A DNA stretch of 64,000 nucleotides, from positions 62,001-126,000 of the forward strand of contig JARVGH010000006.1 in the NCBI GenBank assembly GCA_029762755.1, given 5' to 3'. The stretch's first letter is position 1. The number at the start of each line of letters is the position of its first letter. Positions 24,460 to 33,735 of the stretch are shown in pieces. The translations under genes and the position numbers were made by a program. The stretch is from Candidatus Bathyarchaeum tardum. GTDB taxonomy: Archaea; Thermoproteota; Bathyarchaeia; Bathyarchaeales; Bathyarchaeaceae. The notes under the pieces were generated by a model. The model searched no databases and had not been told where the DNA came from. It saw nothing but the letters and a program-made list of their open reading frames with translations.

Positions 24460-25689
24460 CTAATCAATTTTTGTGTTGTTATCTATTACAATACTTTTTT
24501 TTACATTTTGCTGCATAAAAACTATGGTAGAGGCAATTAAAATAAGGCTTAAAGAAAAAAATATTGATGAATATTGAAGGCTCGTCGCCAGAATTATTCC
24601 GCTGATTATTGGTCCAAGTGTTTGGCCAACATCCATTAGTGTACTAAGAAAACCCAATGAGGTTCCCAGCAGATTAGAAGGAACTATTTCACAGGTCAAT
24701 GGTGATGTAGAAGCAATTACAGTTGCAAATCCAAGTCCATACATCATTGAAAGAAACAATAAAGTTAGAAAATGCGTACTGAATGGAAAAACTGCTAATA
24801 TCACACAACTTATTATTGAACCTAATATTATTGGAATCCGCCGTCCAATCTTATCTGATACTTTTCCCATAAACGGTCTTGCTAAAATGAGAACTATTAC
24901 TTGGCTGCCCATGATCACGCCTATAGAAAAAGGATCCAATCTTGCAACTTCTGCCAAGTAGCCGACCAAAAAGAATTCTACCGAACCAAAAACATAGTAT
25001 TGGCTTGCCTGAATTAAGCCTACTACCTGAAGGTCATGATTCTTAGCTACTTTAAGCCATCCTTGAACCATTCTGCCTTTCGTTGGGTTATAGTTGGCAT
25101 CTTGGGTTTTAGTTTTCTTTTGTTCAACTAAAAACAATAGTCCAGTAATAAATGCGGTAACACCTGCTATTCCTACCGCTAAATACAACGACTTGTAGCC
25201 GTAATCAGTTAAAAACAAGATATATCCTCCTAAGAAAGGCGCTGTTGCCCTTCCAGCTGCAGTGACTGAAGAAAACAATGAAATCCGTTCTCCTAGTTTT
25301 GTTGGAAATTTTTCAGCAATTGTAGCTTCAGTAACGGGAACAAAAATTGCAGTTGCGAAACCATGGTAGAAACGGACTGGAATTAATTGCCACCATGAGG
25401 TAACAAACAAATAAAGAAACGGTGCGGAAGCAAAAATAAATGCTGAAAACATTAGGATTTTGCGTCTACCAAAAACATCTGAAAGGGACGCTGCAGGTAA
25501 ACTGACAAGAATTCCGGGAATAGTTGAAGCTGAGGCTACTAAACCCACTAAATCATTTGGAGCACCAAGGCTTGTTGCAAAAGGTTTCAAAACAGGGTTC
25601 TTAGACAGGGTTGAACTCAGAATGGCAAATAAACCCATAAGGCAAAGTATCACAAACACGCTTTTCGGTGAATCTTTGGTTTTAAACAT
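24460..25689 (-). CDS. major facilitator superfamily transporter
   Basis: 409 residues with twelve predicted helices. The MFS loop 2-3 motif appears as SLSDVFGRRKIL, and the equivalent in the second half is GKVSDKIGRRIPI. A long central loop, KKTKTQDANYNP, separates the halves. It probably is a drug/H+ or metabolite exporter (DHA1-like); substrate unknown. Confidence 0.9.
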   Translation of the reverse strand: MFKTKDSPKSVFVILCLMGLFAILSSTLSKNPVLKPFATSLGAPNDLVGLVASASTIPGILVSLPAASLSDVFGRRKILMFSAFIFASAPFLYLFVTSWWQLIPVRFYHGFATAIFVPVTEATIAEKFPTKLGERISLFSSVTAAGRATAPFLGGYILFLTDYGYKSLYLAVGIAGVTAFITGLLFLVEQKKTKTQDANYNPTKGRMVQGWLKVAKNHDLQVVGLIQASQYYVFGSVEFFLVGYLAEVARLDPFSIGVIMGSQVIVLILARPFMGKVSDKIGRRIPIILGSIISCVILAVFPFSTHFLTLLFLSMMYGLGFATVIASTSPLTCEIVPSNLLGTSLGFLSTLMDVGQTLGPIISGIILATSLQYSSIFFSLSLILIASTIVFMQQNVKKSIVIDNNTKID

Positions 25690-25788
25690 TGCCTATTTAC
25701 CCTTTCATAACAATTTAATGCATATTGTAGCTTCCAAGAATATATTTAATCACTAAGATTTATCTCTGGCTACAGCTAAATTGATATT

Positions 25789-26141
25789 GTGAATGAAATA
25801 TTATTTTTCCTAGCAGCATTTTTTCTGAAATAATAGGTTCAATGGCAGGAGTTAGTTCTTCTACTATCTTTTTACAAATCGCTTTGTTCTTGTTGGATTT
25901 TAAAACAGCCCTAATTTTAGTAGCTATATTTTATATGTCTGGAAATCTTGGCAGAATAACTTTTTTCAACATGGCATAAATAAACAATTGCTTTTAATCT
26001 TCGGGTTGCCCAGTGTCTTCTTAACACTTATATGAGCTCGTATCTTATGTTCCATCAAACATCCTAAATTTTGGAAAGCAGTTTAATAATATTAAAAGAA
26101 TCGCCATAGTCTTCTGCAAAATTTCAACTAGAGGCATGTAA
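25789..26141 (+). pseudogene. TauE/SafE family permease, decayed
   Basis: Joined across frames the region reads FFLAAFFSEIIGSMAGVSSS, TIFLQIALFLLDFKTALILV, FYMSGNLGRITFF, then QHGINKQLLLIFGLPSVFLT and LVSYVPSNIL, the N-terminal half of a TauE/SafE sulfite-exporter-type permease. Frameshifts fall in the T-run 25819-25824 and near 25961-25967, with another before LVSYV; the C-terminal half is gone. Two of the three lesions are in homopolymers, but the truncation argues for real decay. Confidence 0.7.
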
Positions 26142-26272
26142 TATTTACCTCTGCTGGCAGCATATTGCCAAGTCCATTATTCTAGTCAAAAATATTTGAC
26201 CAAACAAACTCCAGTTTAGTCAAGTTTTCTTGACAAAAACCCTTTTCCTATCTCCTAAGATATGAATTATAG

Positions 26273-27133
26273 GTGTCCATGATACTGGAAACAAAGGCGA
26301 CACTTCTTGTATTGCTTATTTTTTGTGTTTTATTACTTTCTATTCCAAATATTGGGCTAGTGAAGGCACAAGGAACAATTTACATCCGTTCTGATGGAGC
26401 CGTTGAGGGAACAGACAAGATACAACGAAATGGTGAAATCTATGTCTTAACGGGTAACATATCTGCGGGGATTCAGGTTCAGAAGAGCAACATTGTGCTT
26501 GATGGGGCAGGCTACACTGTTCAAGGAAATGGAGTTGAAAGTCAGAGAGGAATAGACCTTTCTAATGACCGTGGGTCAGACCCGTCTCGTCCTAAAATAT
26601 CCAATGTAACCGTGAAGGACATGCGAATCGTAAACTTTAGCTGTGGCGTAGAACATGTCAACACCGCAAATAACACAATCATTGGTAACTACATAGTAAA
26701 CTGTTTTATTGGTATCAATGTGGTGGGTAGTCCAAATGATTTTCTTATCAAAAATAACACGTTCGTAAATAACGTTAATCCCATATCCATAGCTTACAGT
26801 GGAGGCATTCAAGTGATCACTGAAAACAGCTTCATAGACGGCAATTTCATCATAGTTTGGTTGTCTCCAGAACCTGATGTGGATAGAAACTACTGGAGTG
26901 ACTACAACGGCTCAGATGAAAACAATGATGGAATAGGTGACACACCCTATGTGATTACCACTTCTCCTGAAGATTATGGAGACGCTGACAATTATCCACT
27001 AATGGAACCAGTTGACGATACTTTAATCGCAGAGTTTCCCTTCTGGACACCCCTACTGATTTTCTTAGTTGCTTTCTTGGTTGTGGCAATCATATATAGA
27101 CAAAAACTAAGCCAAATGAGAGAGGAACAGTGA
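26273..27133 (+). CDS. secreted NosD-like parallel beta-helix protein with PEF-type anchor
   Basis: 286 residues (GTG 26273, or ATG 26279). A signal peptide (helix about 8-30, ending VKAQG) precedes a right-handed beta-helix with NosD/CASH-type repeats (IVLDGAGYTVQG, NNTIIGNYIVNC, FLIKNNTFVNN) and the DVDRNYWSDYNGSD...GDTPYVI block. The C-terminus has AEFPFW followed by a membrane helix and basic residues, a PEF-type anchor. It is first in a three-gene operon; the next GTG overlaps its TGA. Confidence 0.85.
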   Translation: MSMILETKATLLVLLIFCVLLLSIPNIGLVKAQGTIYIRSDGAVEGTDKIQRNGEIYVLTGNISAGIQVQKSNIVLDGAGYTVQGNGVESQRGIDLSNDRGSDPSRPKISNVTVKDMRIVNFSCGVEHVNTANNTIIGNYIVNCFIGINVVGSPNDFLIKNNTFVNNVNPISIAYSGGIQVITENSFIDGNFIIVWLSPEPDVDRNYWSDYNGSDENNDGIGDTPYVITTSPEDYGDADNYPLMEPVDDTLIAEFPFWTPLLIFLVAFLVVAIIYRQKLSQMREEQ

Positions 27134-28344
27134 AACTATCTGCATCTCTGTTTGCTCTTTTGTTGTTTCTTCCTGTTGTTCTGCCCGCTTTATTAACCCC
27201 TTTAGTTTGGGCAACTGAGGATTCTTGGACAACTGTGGAGCCGATGCCTACTTTGAGAGAAAATTTTGAGCTTGTGGCAATGGATAGAAAAATCTATGCT
27301 ATTGGTGGTTCCAATTCAAGTCAGCAGGTATATTACGGCACTAATGAAGAATACGATCTTGCATCTGATACTTGGGTTACTAAAGAGCCTATGCCAACGC
27401 CAAGAAGCGGTTTTGGAACTTTTGTTTTCCAAGACAAAATCTACTGTATATGTGGATACTCAAAGGAGGAGTCATACCTTGGGGTTAATGAAGTGTATGA
27501 TCCAATTATGGATATTTGGGAAACTAAGGCATCTCTACCTACAAATAGATCTGGTATGCAAACTAAGATGGTTGACGGAAAAATCTACGTTTTAGGCGGA
27601 GCAATTGGATATAACTATGAGAAATCTGAAACCATTTATTCCCAAGTTAACGAGGCATACAATCCGGTAACCGATAGTTGGGAAAGAAAAACATCTATTC
27701 CTGTTAATGGCGAATTTACTGCTCATGTTTTCGGTGACCATATTTACTGCATTTTCAAGGACAGTATTTGGGTCTACGATACTACTGATGATAGTTGGAC
27801 GCAAAAATTTACAATGCCCATACCTGCTGCTTATAGTTACTACACAGTTGCGATCGAAAACAGTATCTACTTTTTGGTACCCAGTGAAGGCGGGTATAAC
27901 CAAATATACAACGTAGAAAATGACGTGTGGATTTTTGGGAAAAATCTTCCAATCGAACTTAACCAACCAAATATTGTGGCAACAACAGGTAAATTTGCGC
28001 CAAGACGAATCTACGTTGTGGGCGGATTTACAGGATTTGTAGATCCTACAGACACCACATATGTGTACAACCCAGAAGAAGACGATTGGAACTTAGGCGC
28101 TTCGATGGGGGTCAGTAGATATAACATCCATCTGATTGTTGTTGACGATATTTTATATGCAGTGGGTGGAGCAATAGGGTTCCTTGTTAAGCCAGTAAGT
28201 GTTACTGCCACAGTAGAAAAGTATATTCCTTCAGGGTACATCCCAGAGTTTCCCTCAGGGATTCTTTTAGTTGTAGGAGTATCTGTTGTTGTTATGTTGT
28301 CAATATTTTTTAGACTTGATTTTAAACTGGGGAGAAAAAAATGA
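27130..28344 (+). CDS. secreted Kelch-repeat protein with PEF-type anchor
   Basis: 404 residues from GTG. A signal peptide ends near WATED; then come about six Kelch repeats (KIYAIGGSN...YDLASDTW, KIYCICGYS...YDPIMDIW, KIYVLGGA, RIYVVGGF, ILYAVGGA), which fold as a beta-propeller. The C-terminus is IPEFPSGILLVVGVSVVVML and a basic tail. It should sit on the outer cell surface. It overlaps both neighbours by four bases (GTGA and ATGA), so the three are one operon. Confidence 0.88.
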   Translation: MKLSASLFALLLFLPVVLPALLTPLVWATEDSWTTVEPMPTLRENFELVAMDRKIYAIGGSNSSQQVYYGTNEEYDLASDTWVTKEPMPTPRSGFGTFVFQDKIYCICGYSKEESYLGVNEVYDPIMDIWETKASLPTNRSGMQTKMVDGKIYVLGGAIGYNYEKSETIYSQVNEAYNPVTDSWERKTSIPVNGEFTAHVFGDHIYCIFKDSIWVYDTTDDSWTQKFTMPIPAAYSYYTVAIENSIYFLVPSEGGYNQIYNVENDVWIFGKNLPIELNQPNIVATTGKFAPRRIYVVGGFTGFVDPTDTTYVYNPEEDDWNLGASMGVSRYNIHLIVVDDILYAVGGAIGFLVKPVSVTATVEKYIPSGYIPEFPSGILLVVGVSVVVMLSIFFRLDFKLGRKK

Positions 28345-29315
28345 TGAAACTAGAACATTTACTTGTCATTTTATTTGCATTGTCTTTGGTTTTGCCAATT
28401 GGTTCAGTTTTTGGTTCTTCGTTGATGTGGAACCAAATTTATGAAAGTTCACAGCATGAAGTTGCCCATTGGGTGATAGAAACGTCTGACAACGGATATG
28501 TTATTGGAGGTTACACTCGTGAGGTTACTGAAGGAGAAGAAAATAAGGCTTTTTTATTAGTTAAAACCGATTTAGCTGGAATAATGGAATGGAATCAAAC
28601 ATATGAACTGAAAAAATATGATTCAGTTGGATCGGTTATTGAAACTTCTGATGGGGGATACGCCATAGCGGGTGGATTATACGATTGTTGGCTAATTAAG
28701 ACTGATTCGATTGGAAATATTCAATGGAATAAAACTTACGGCTCAGCAAAAGCTAAGTTCTTGATTGAAACATCAGATGGTGGATATGCTTTTTGTGGCA
28801 GCAATCAGCTAATAAAAACTGATTCTCTTGGAAATCTGGAGTGGACAAGAAAATACGGAGGAAATGCATTTGCAAATCTTTTTTCATTGACAACAACTTC
28901 TGATGGGGGATTTGCTTTGGCTGGCAACTTCTTCTCTCTTAATTCTACACATCCTGATTTTTGGTTAATTAAAACAGATGCTAATGGTACTGAAGAATGG
29001 ACTCAAACATATGGATGTTCGGATAATGAAATTGCCCATTCATTAATTGAAACCTCTGACGGGGGTTATGCTATAGCTGGAGAATTTTACCCATTATTTG
29101 GTGAGGGGAACTCTGATTTCTTGCTAATAAAAACTGATGAAATGGGTAATATTCCCGAGTTTACTTCATGGGCTGTTTTACCCTTGGTTGTTGCTGCGAT
29201 CGTGGCTGCTGTGGGCTACGGGAAAAAACTGTCTAAATCTAACAAAAGGGGAATGGGATTGACGGAAATTACTGGAACAAATATTCAGGTGACTACGCTG
29301 AAGGCGACGGAATAG
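28341..29315 (+). CDS. secreted beta-propeller repeat protein with PEF-type anchor and altered tail
   Basis: 324 residues. After a signal peptide (ending SVFGSS) there are five or six copies of a 45-50 residue repeat with ETSDGGYAIAG and LIKTDxxGNxxWNxTYG, like WD40/PQQ-type bacterial and archaeal surface propellers. The anchor is IPEFTSWAVLPLVVAAIVAA and GKKLSKSNKR. The last 20 residues (from GMGLTEITG) are the out-of-frame reading of a NosD-type gene remnant, so the original stop was lost by a deletion or rearrangement. Confidence 0.82.
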   Translation: MMKLEHLLVILFALSLVLPIGSVFGSSLMWNQIYESSQHEVAHWVIETSDNGYVIGGYTREVTEGEENKAFLLVKTDLAGIMEWNQTYELKKYDSVGSVIETSDGGYAIAGGLYDCWLIKTDSIGNIQWNKTYGSAKAKFLIETSDGGYAFCGSNQLIKTDSLGNLEWTRKYGGNAFANLFSLTTTSDGGFALAGNFFSLNSTHPDFWLIKTDANGTEEWTQTYGCSDNEIAHSLIETSDGGYAIAGEFYPLFGEGNSDFLLIKTDEMGNIPEFTSWAVLPLVVAAIVAAVGYGKKLSKSNKRGMGLTEITGTNIQVTTLKATE

Positions 29316-29554
29316 GAGATATACCTCATGTTTTTCGAGAAGTCAACCAAGATAACTATCACGACAATAACCCCTTAATGGTTCCTGTTGAGATTAATGC
29401 GATTCCAGAATTTTCATTATGGGCTGTTCTGCCATTAATTGGGGCTATAATGCTGGTTGTTTTAATTTGCCGAAAAAAATTGTACAAAACCCCAAAAACA
29501 AAACTGAAACAATATACTCTAATTTCAAAAGTTCACTTCTGCTCGAATAATTAG
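29255..29554 (+). pseudogene. C-terminal remnant of a second NosD-like surface protein
   Basis: In the frame two bases off from the upstream gene, the sequence reads GIDGNYWNKYSGDYAEGDGI, GDIPHVF, NNPLMVPVEINAIPEFSLWA and a hydrophobic helix with a basic end. That is the conserved last block of a NosD-like beta-helix protein plus PEF anchor, as in the gene at 26.3 kb. It has no start and is fused to the tail of the propeller gene. Confidence 0.7.
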
Positions 29555-29613
29555 GATCTTAATAAAGGGGTATATTGAAAACAATTTTTTCTAGAAACAA
29601 AATACTAAATAAT

Positions 29614-29691
29614 TGGTGCTCCGACCGGGATTCGAACCCGGGTCTTCGGCTCGAAAGGCCGAAATACTTAACCTGGCTATACTATCGGAGC
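29614..29691 (-). tRNA. tRNA-Glu (UUC)
   Basis: Acceptor GCTCCGA/TCGGAGC, anticodon stem and seven-base loop CTTTCGA giving TTC at 34-36, T arm CCGGG-TTCGAAT-CCCGG, encoded CCA. The body matches tRNA-Glu(CUC) at 364-441 with changes in the anticodon arm. Confidence 0.95.
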
Positions 29692-29744
29692 CTAAATCGA
29701 AACATCAACCTTCAATAACATACTTACGTTTTAATCTTTCGACA

Positions 29745-31022
29745 TCAAAAAGAAATCCTCGCCGACGAAGGAGTTCCCCCAATAACCTTTGACGCTGCTA
29801 AAGTAACTTTGTCCACGTATTGTTCATCTGTGTAAACCCGAAGAATGTTGATAAACCCCTTTAAAACATCGAATACTGAAGAAATGTCGCTTAAACGCAA
29901 GGGAATTTTTTCTCCTGCTTTAGTTTTCTGAAAAACCGGAATCTCCATGGGCTCAAGCAAATCTGAATGATGATACGGAACAGAAGGCACCGTTGGCACG
30001 TCAATATAAATTTCTTCAGGGTTAATTGCTGCTTCTTGTGCAATCTTGTTTCTGACTTGATCCCGAACCTCGTCAACACCAAAAACACTTGTTACCATCT
30101 TTTCTTTAACATGGAAAGTGCGATCGTAGGCACATTTCATAAGCTTTCTGCGCTCCAGATTCTCCATTATTTTTCGGGATTTTTCACATTCCCGTAGTTT
30201 AGTCCAAACAGTGTAATCGTTCAATACAAGGTAATCTTCAGGAGAATCAAAAACTGTCAAATTCAACTCGTCCTTTGCTGCTTCCATGGCTGACGCCAGC
30301 ATTATTTGAGCCGCTCGTCCTACCCTGTGGAAATAGATGCTTCGGAAAGATTCTAGCCTTGCTAAAACAAAAGATTCCAATGCGGACAGGGCTCCAACAT
30401 CTACTGCGAGGTTTTCACCCAGAACATCCAGCATGTGAATTAGCCTGAAAATGTCCACGTAACCATATTCTGCTCCCGTGTGGTATGTATCCCTTACCAC
30501 GAAATCTAGTTTATCGATGTCAACTGCGCTTTGAATAATCTGATCCAAGAACGCTTTTTTGGGTTTGCGCAATTTTCCTACAGCAAGTTTTGCCACATCG
30601 TCGGGATTGTATCCCACATCGTTTATTATGTCCCGCAGTTCGGATTCTTCAATTATCCATCGAGTCATGTCCTCATGGGTTTTGTCTAAAAATTTGACCA
30701 GAAGATGTTCAAACACATGAGAAAAAGGACCATGTCCAACATCATGAAGAAGGCAAGCCATTCTAATTGTCTGAATTTCTTCTTCTGACAAAAGGGGGGC
30801 GAGGTTCTGGTTTTCTGCGACTTTGCCTGCCAGATGCATAACCCCTAAACAATGCTCAAAGCGGGTATGGTTTGCTCCTGGATACACGAACTCTGAGCCT
30901 GCCAGTTGTCGCAGTCTTCGAAGACGTTGAACGGGATACGAGTCTATGAGCTGCTTTTCTGCTTCAGTAATGTAAACATACCCGTGAACGGGGTCTTTAA
31001 TTTCACCCCAATGCCGTTGCAT
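29745..31022 (-). CDS. HD-domain phosphohydrolase, dNTPase/SAMHD1-like
   Basis: 425 residues. The start MQRHWGEIKDPVHGYVYIT and YPGANHTRFEHCLG are typical of the SAMHD1/YdhJ-like branch. HD metal ligands are His57 (TRFEHC), His93-Asp94 (LLHDVGHGPFSH) and an Asp in SAVDIDKLDF. Family members hydrolyse dNTPs or related nucleotides to nucleosides and triphosphate; the exact substrate is not readable. It lies 50 bases downstream of tRNA-Glu in the opposite-facing block. Confidence 0.88.
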   Translation of the reverse strand: MQRHWGEIKDPVHGYVYITEAEKQLIDSYPVQRLRRLRQLAGSEFVYPGANHTRFEHCLGVMHLAGKVAENQNLAPLLSEEEIQTIRMACLLHDVGHGPFSHVFEHLLVKFLDKTHEDMTRWIIEESELRDIINDVGYNPDDVAKLAVGKLRKPKKAFLDQIIQSAVDIDKLDFVVRDTYHTGAEYGYVDIFRLIHMLDVLGENLAVDVGALSALESFVLARLESFRSIYFHRVGRAAQIMLASAMEAAKDELNLTVFDSPEDYLVLNDYTVWTKLRECEKSRKIMENLERRKLMKCAYDRTFHVKEKMVTSVFGVDEVRDQVRNKIAQEAAINPEEIYIDVPTVPSVPYHHSDLLEPMEIPVFQKTKAGEKIPLRLSDISSVFDVLKGFINILRVYTDEQYVDKVTLAASKVIGGTPSSARISF

Positions 31023-31514
31023 ATGACGATTTCATCTCAACTTTGTCAATCTGACGCATCATTATTTAAGGTAATCGTTAAGTTACAAATTTTTTGCATA
31101 AGTACCACTTATAATTATAACAATTTTGGAACAAATTGGGTTCAATTTTGAAAAATAGTTTTATATTCTTTCACAAATCTTTATTTCATAAATAGTATGG
31201 AGATGAATAAAAAAAATAATTGTCAAATCTATTGGATACCATAAATTTTTTTAACAGTAAATGTTGCAAAAATGAAACAATTACGTTGCCCTATAAAAGA
31301 AATGAGGCTGAAAAGGGTCTCACACAGAAATGAAAATTGCCATCCTGATAGCAGTAGGCGGGCTTTTCATTTTTTCATTCCTTCAGCTTGTCTGTGTTGG
31401 AGCCTTAGCAGAACTCATTTCTTGATTTGTTATCAATAAATGAACACTTTTTTGCAGATGGTAATCACAAAGTTATATTGCTCTTTTCTTATTACAAAAT
31501 AGGCTGAATCAAAG
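31023..31514. other. intergenic region with one tiny membrane-peptide frame
   Basis: A 492-bp AT-rich gap. The only candidate is ATG 31330 to TGA 31425, encoding 31 residues that begin MKIAILIAVGG, a single hydrophobic helix; there is no clear ribosome site, so it may be a chance frame. Nothing else is supported. The right end carries the promoter of the thymidylate kinase gene. Confidence 0.35.
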
Positions 31515-32117
31515 ATGACTACCAAAGGGAAATTCATCTGCATTGAAGGTTTAGATGGAAGCGGAAAGACAACTCATACTCACAAGTTAGTAAGAAATTT
31601 GCGAAAACACGGATTTGACGCTGTGTACACTACCGAGCCCAGCCGGGGCGAATTAGGATCTTTTATACGGGGGACCATTCTGGAAGGAAAAAAACGTGTT
31701 CCCCGAGTTGTCGAAGCCATTCTGTTTGCTGCTGACCGAATCGAACACCTACAAAAAGATGTAAAACCCGCCCTAGACCAGGGAAAAATTGTTGTTTCAG
31801 ATCGTTGTGTTTACTCATCCTTGGCGTATCAGGGATCTGCGGGGCTTGAGTTGGATTGGATCGAAAAAATTAACAGTGCAGCTTTTTTGCCTGATTTAAC
31901 TGTGTATCTTGATGTTGCCCCTGAAGTTGTAGTTGAACGCATTCGAAGGAAAAAATCAGTTATGGAACACTTGGAAATTCAAAGAGAAGTACAAAAAGTT
32001 TACCTGAAATATGTAAAAGATGGAAAACTTGTGCCCATTAACGCTGATAGAACCAAATCTAGAGTAGAAAAGAGCCTTTTGAGTGTTGTTTTAGATTTTC
32101 TAAAAAACCAATCGTGA
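31515..32117 (+). CDS. tmk: thymidylate kinase
   Basis: 200 residues. P-loop GLDGSGKTTHT at 12-22, the DRxxxSSLAYQ motif (SDRCVYSSLAYQG) that binds dTMP, the lid region RIRRKK, and YTTEPSRGELG, the DR(E/P)-type substrate loop. It phosphorylates dTMP to dTDP for DNA synthesis. Length is standard. Confidence 0.93.
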   Translation: MTTKGKFICIEGLDGSGKTTHTHKLVRNLRKHGFDAVYTTEPSRGELGSFIRGTILEGKKRVPRVVEAILFAADRIEHLQKDVKPALDQGKIVVSDRCVYSSLAYQGSAGLELDWIEKINSAAFLPDLTVYLDVAPEVVVERIRRKKSVMEHLEIQREVQKVYLKYVKDGKLVPINADRTKSRVEKSLLSVVLDFLKNQS

Positions 32118-32120
32118 ACT

Positions 32121-32699
32121 TTACACGATGTATGAATGGTTAGGTTTTTCTAAATCTTTGATTAGTTCCATGGGATTTTTGGATAGTTTCAGTTCATTTA
32201 ATGGGATTCCTTTGAGCAAGGACCATGGCGTCTTTTCAGCAAGGGATGTAACTATATGTTTTTCTCCAAAACAATGCTTTGAAATGTCGTAAACTAAAGA
32301 CCGGACTTCAACCTCAGAAACATGTCCCAGGGCGTGCAGATATTCGTGGGTTAAGATGCTGTAAACAAAGGCGTTAACGAGTTTTTTTGATTTAGTTACG
32401 GTTTCTACAATGTTAAGCAAGCTTCTGTTCAGCACAATGTTGTTTGTCCCCAACTGGTGATATGCACCCAGCTGAAGGGGCATGTCATCCAAAAATAGTA
32501 ACATGCCTTGTCTTTGTTTGCCCAAAAAAACTTTAACTGTTTCTTTTACGATTTCCCAAACTCCTTGGAAGCCCTCTGCACAATCTATCATTGAACAGAA
32601 GGCTTCAATGTTGGTCAGTTTCTTTTGTGGACTGTTTTTATCTTTTTCATTTAGCCAAATTGGCTGAAAATCTGAAGAAAACAAACTTGGAACTATCAT
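32121..32699 (-). CDS. putative zincin metallopeptidase
   Basis: 192 residues with the extended zinc motif HEYLHALGH (His118, Glu119, His122, His126), the HExxHxxGxxH-like pattern of metzincins or related archaeal proteases. The start is soluble, without a signal peptide, so it acts in the cytosol. No family name is certain. The preceding tmk gene is convergent with it. Confidence 0.7.
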   Translation of the reverse strand: MIVPSLFSSDFQPIWLNEKDKNSPQKKLTNIEAFCSMIDCAEGFQGVWEIVKETVKVFLGKQRQGMLLFLDDMPLQLGAYHQLGTNNIVLNRSLLNIVETVTKSKKLVNAFVYSILTHEYLHALGHVSEVEVRSLVYDISKHCFGEKHIVTSLAEKTPWSLLKGIPLNELKLSKNPMELIKDLEKPNHSYIV

Positions 32700-32886
32700 A
32701 TTATTACTTTCTAGTAACTTCTTGTTTTATATACCTTACAGTTTTTGGATGTTACCCATCGTTTTTGATAATAATCGAGTTTTCAGCTACAATTGTGAAC
32801 AAATGCTTATGAAAAGCAGAAACGCTTTAGTTGCCTTTTACTGTAAATTCAGTAAGCACCAATTTTCGGAACCAAGTCGATAAACC

Positions 32887-33723
32887 ATGTATGAAATAAT
32901 CAAGAAAGTAACTCTTGCTTCAGACATCAAACTGCTGCAAATCAGGTCACCTTTAATTGCCCAAAAAACAAAAGCTGGACAGTTTGTGATCGTCAGGGTA
33001 CATGAGAAGGGAGAACGCATTCCTTTGACTCTTGCAGACTGGAATCCAACAGAAGGGACAATAACTCTTGTTTTTGTTGAAGTTGGCCTGACAACAACTC
33101 TGCTGGGCGCTCTTGAAGTCGGAGACAAAATCCTTGACATTTCTGGACCTTTAGGTACTCCTACTGTAATCAAAAATTTCGGAAAAGTGGCAGTTGTTTG
33201 TGGTGGCGTAGGCGCGGCTACCGCTTACAACATAATTAAGGCATTGAAAAATGCAGGCAACACTGTTGTTTCAATAATTGGTGCCCGAACCGAAGCACAA
33301 CTTGTTTTTGAAAATAAACTAAAACAATACAGCGACAAATTGTACGTTTCTACTGATGATGGTACAAAAGGACAAAAAGGAGTAGCTAGTGATGTGCTGA
33401 AAACTTTGATTGAAAACAATTACATTTTTGATTTGGTTTACGCTATTGGTCCACCTTTAATGATGAAAGTTGTAGTTGAATTAGCCAAAAGTCACGGAAT
33501 AAAATCTGTTGTAAGCTTAAACTGCATAATGGTTGATGGTTGCGGCATGTGTGGAGCTTGCAGAATAACAGTTGGAGACCAAACCAAATTCGCTTGCATT
33601 GATGGCCCCGAATTTGAAGGAGATATTGTTGATTTTGAAGAGTTAACCCTGCGATTGAATTGTTATCGGCAAAAAGAAATTCAAGCGTTAAAAAATTACG
33701 AAAACAAATTATCTAAAAAATAA
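32887..33723 (+). CDS. FAD/NAD-binding oxidoreductase subunit, NfnA/PyrK/sulfide dehydrogenase beta-like
   Basis: 278 residues. An N-terminal FAD-binding barrel is followed by the NAD(P)-binding VVCGGVGAATAYNIIKAL and a C-terminal [2Fe-2S] site with VDGCGMCGACRITVG and FACIDGPEF. The family provides electron-transfer subunits of NADH-dependent ferredoxin:NADP reductase (NfnA), dihydroorotate dehydrogenase (PyrK) and sulfide dehydrogenase. Each normally has a partner gene alongside; here the neighbour on the right is unrelated and on the other strand, so its partner must be elsewhere. Confidence 0.88.
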   Translation: MYEIIKKVTLASDIKLLQIRSPLIAQKTKAGQFVIVRVHEKGERIPLTLADWNPTEGTITLVFVEVGLTTTLLGALEVGDKILDISGPLGTPTVIKNFGKVAVVCGGVGAATAYNIIKALKNAGNTVVSIIGARTEAQLVFENKLKQYSDKLYVSTDDGTKGQKGVASDVLKTLIENNYIFDLVYAIGPPLMMKVVVELAKSHGIKSVVSLNCIMVDGCGMCGACRITVGDQTKFACIDGPEFEGDIVDFEELTLRLNCYRQKEIQALKNYENKLSKK

Positions 33724-33735
33724 GGGTTTCACCAG

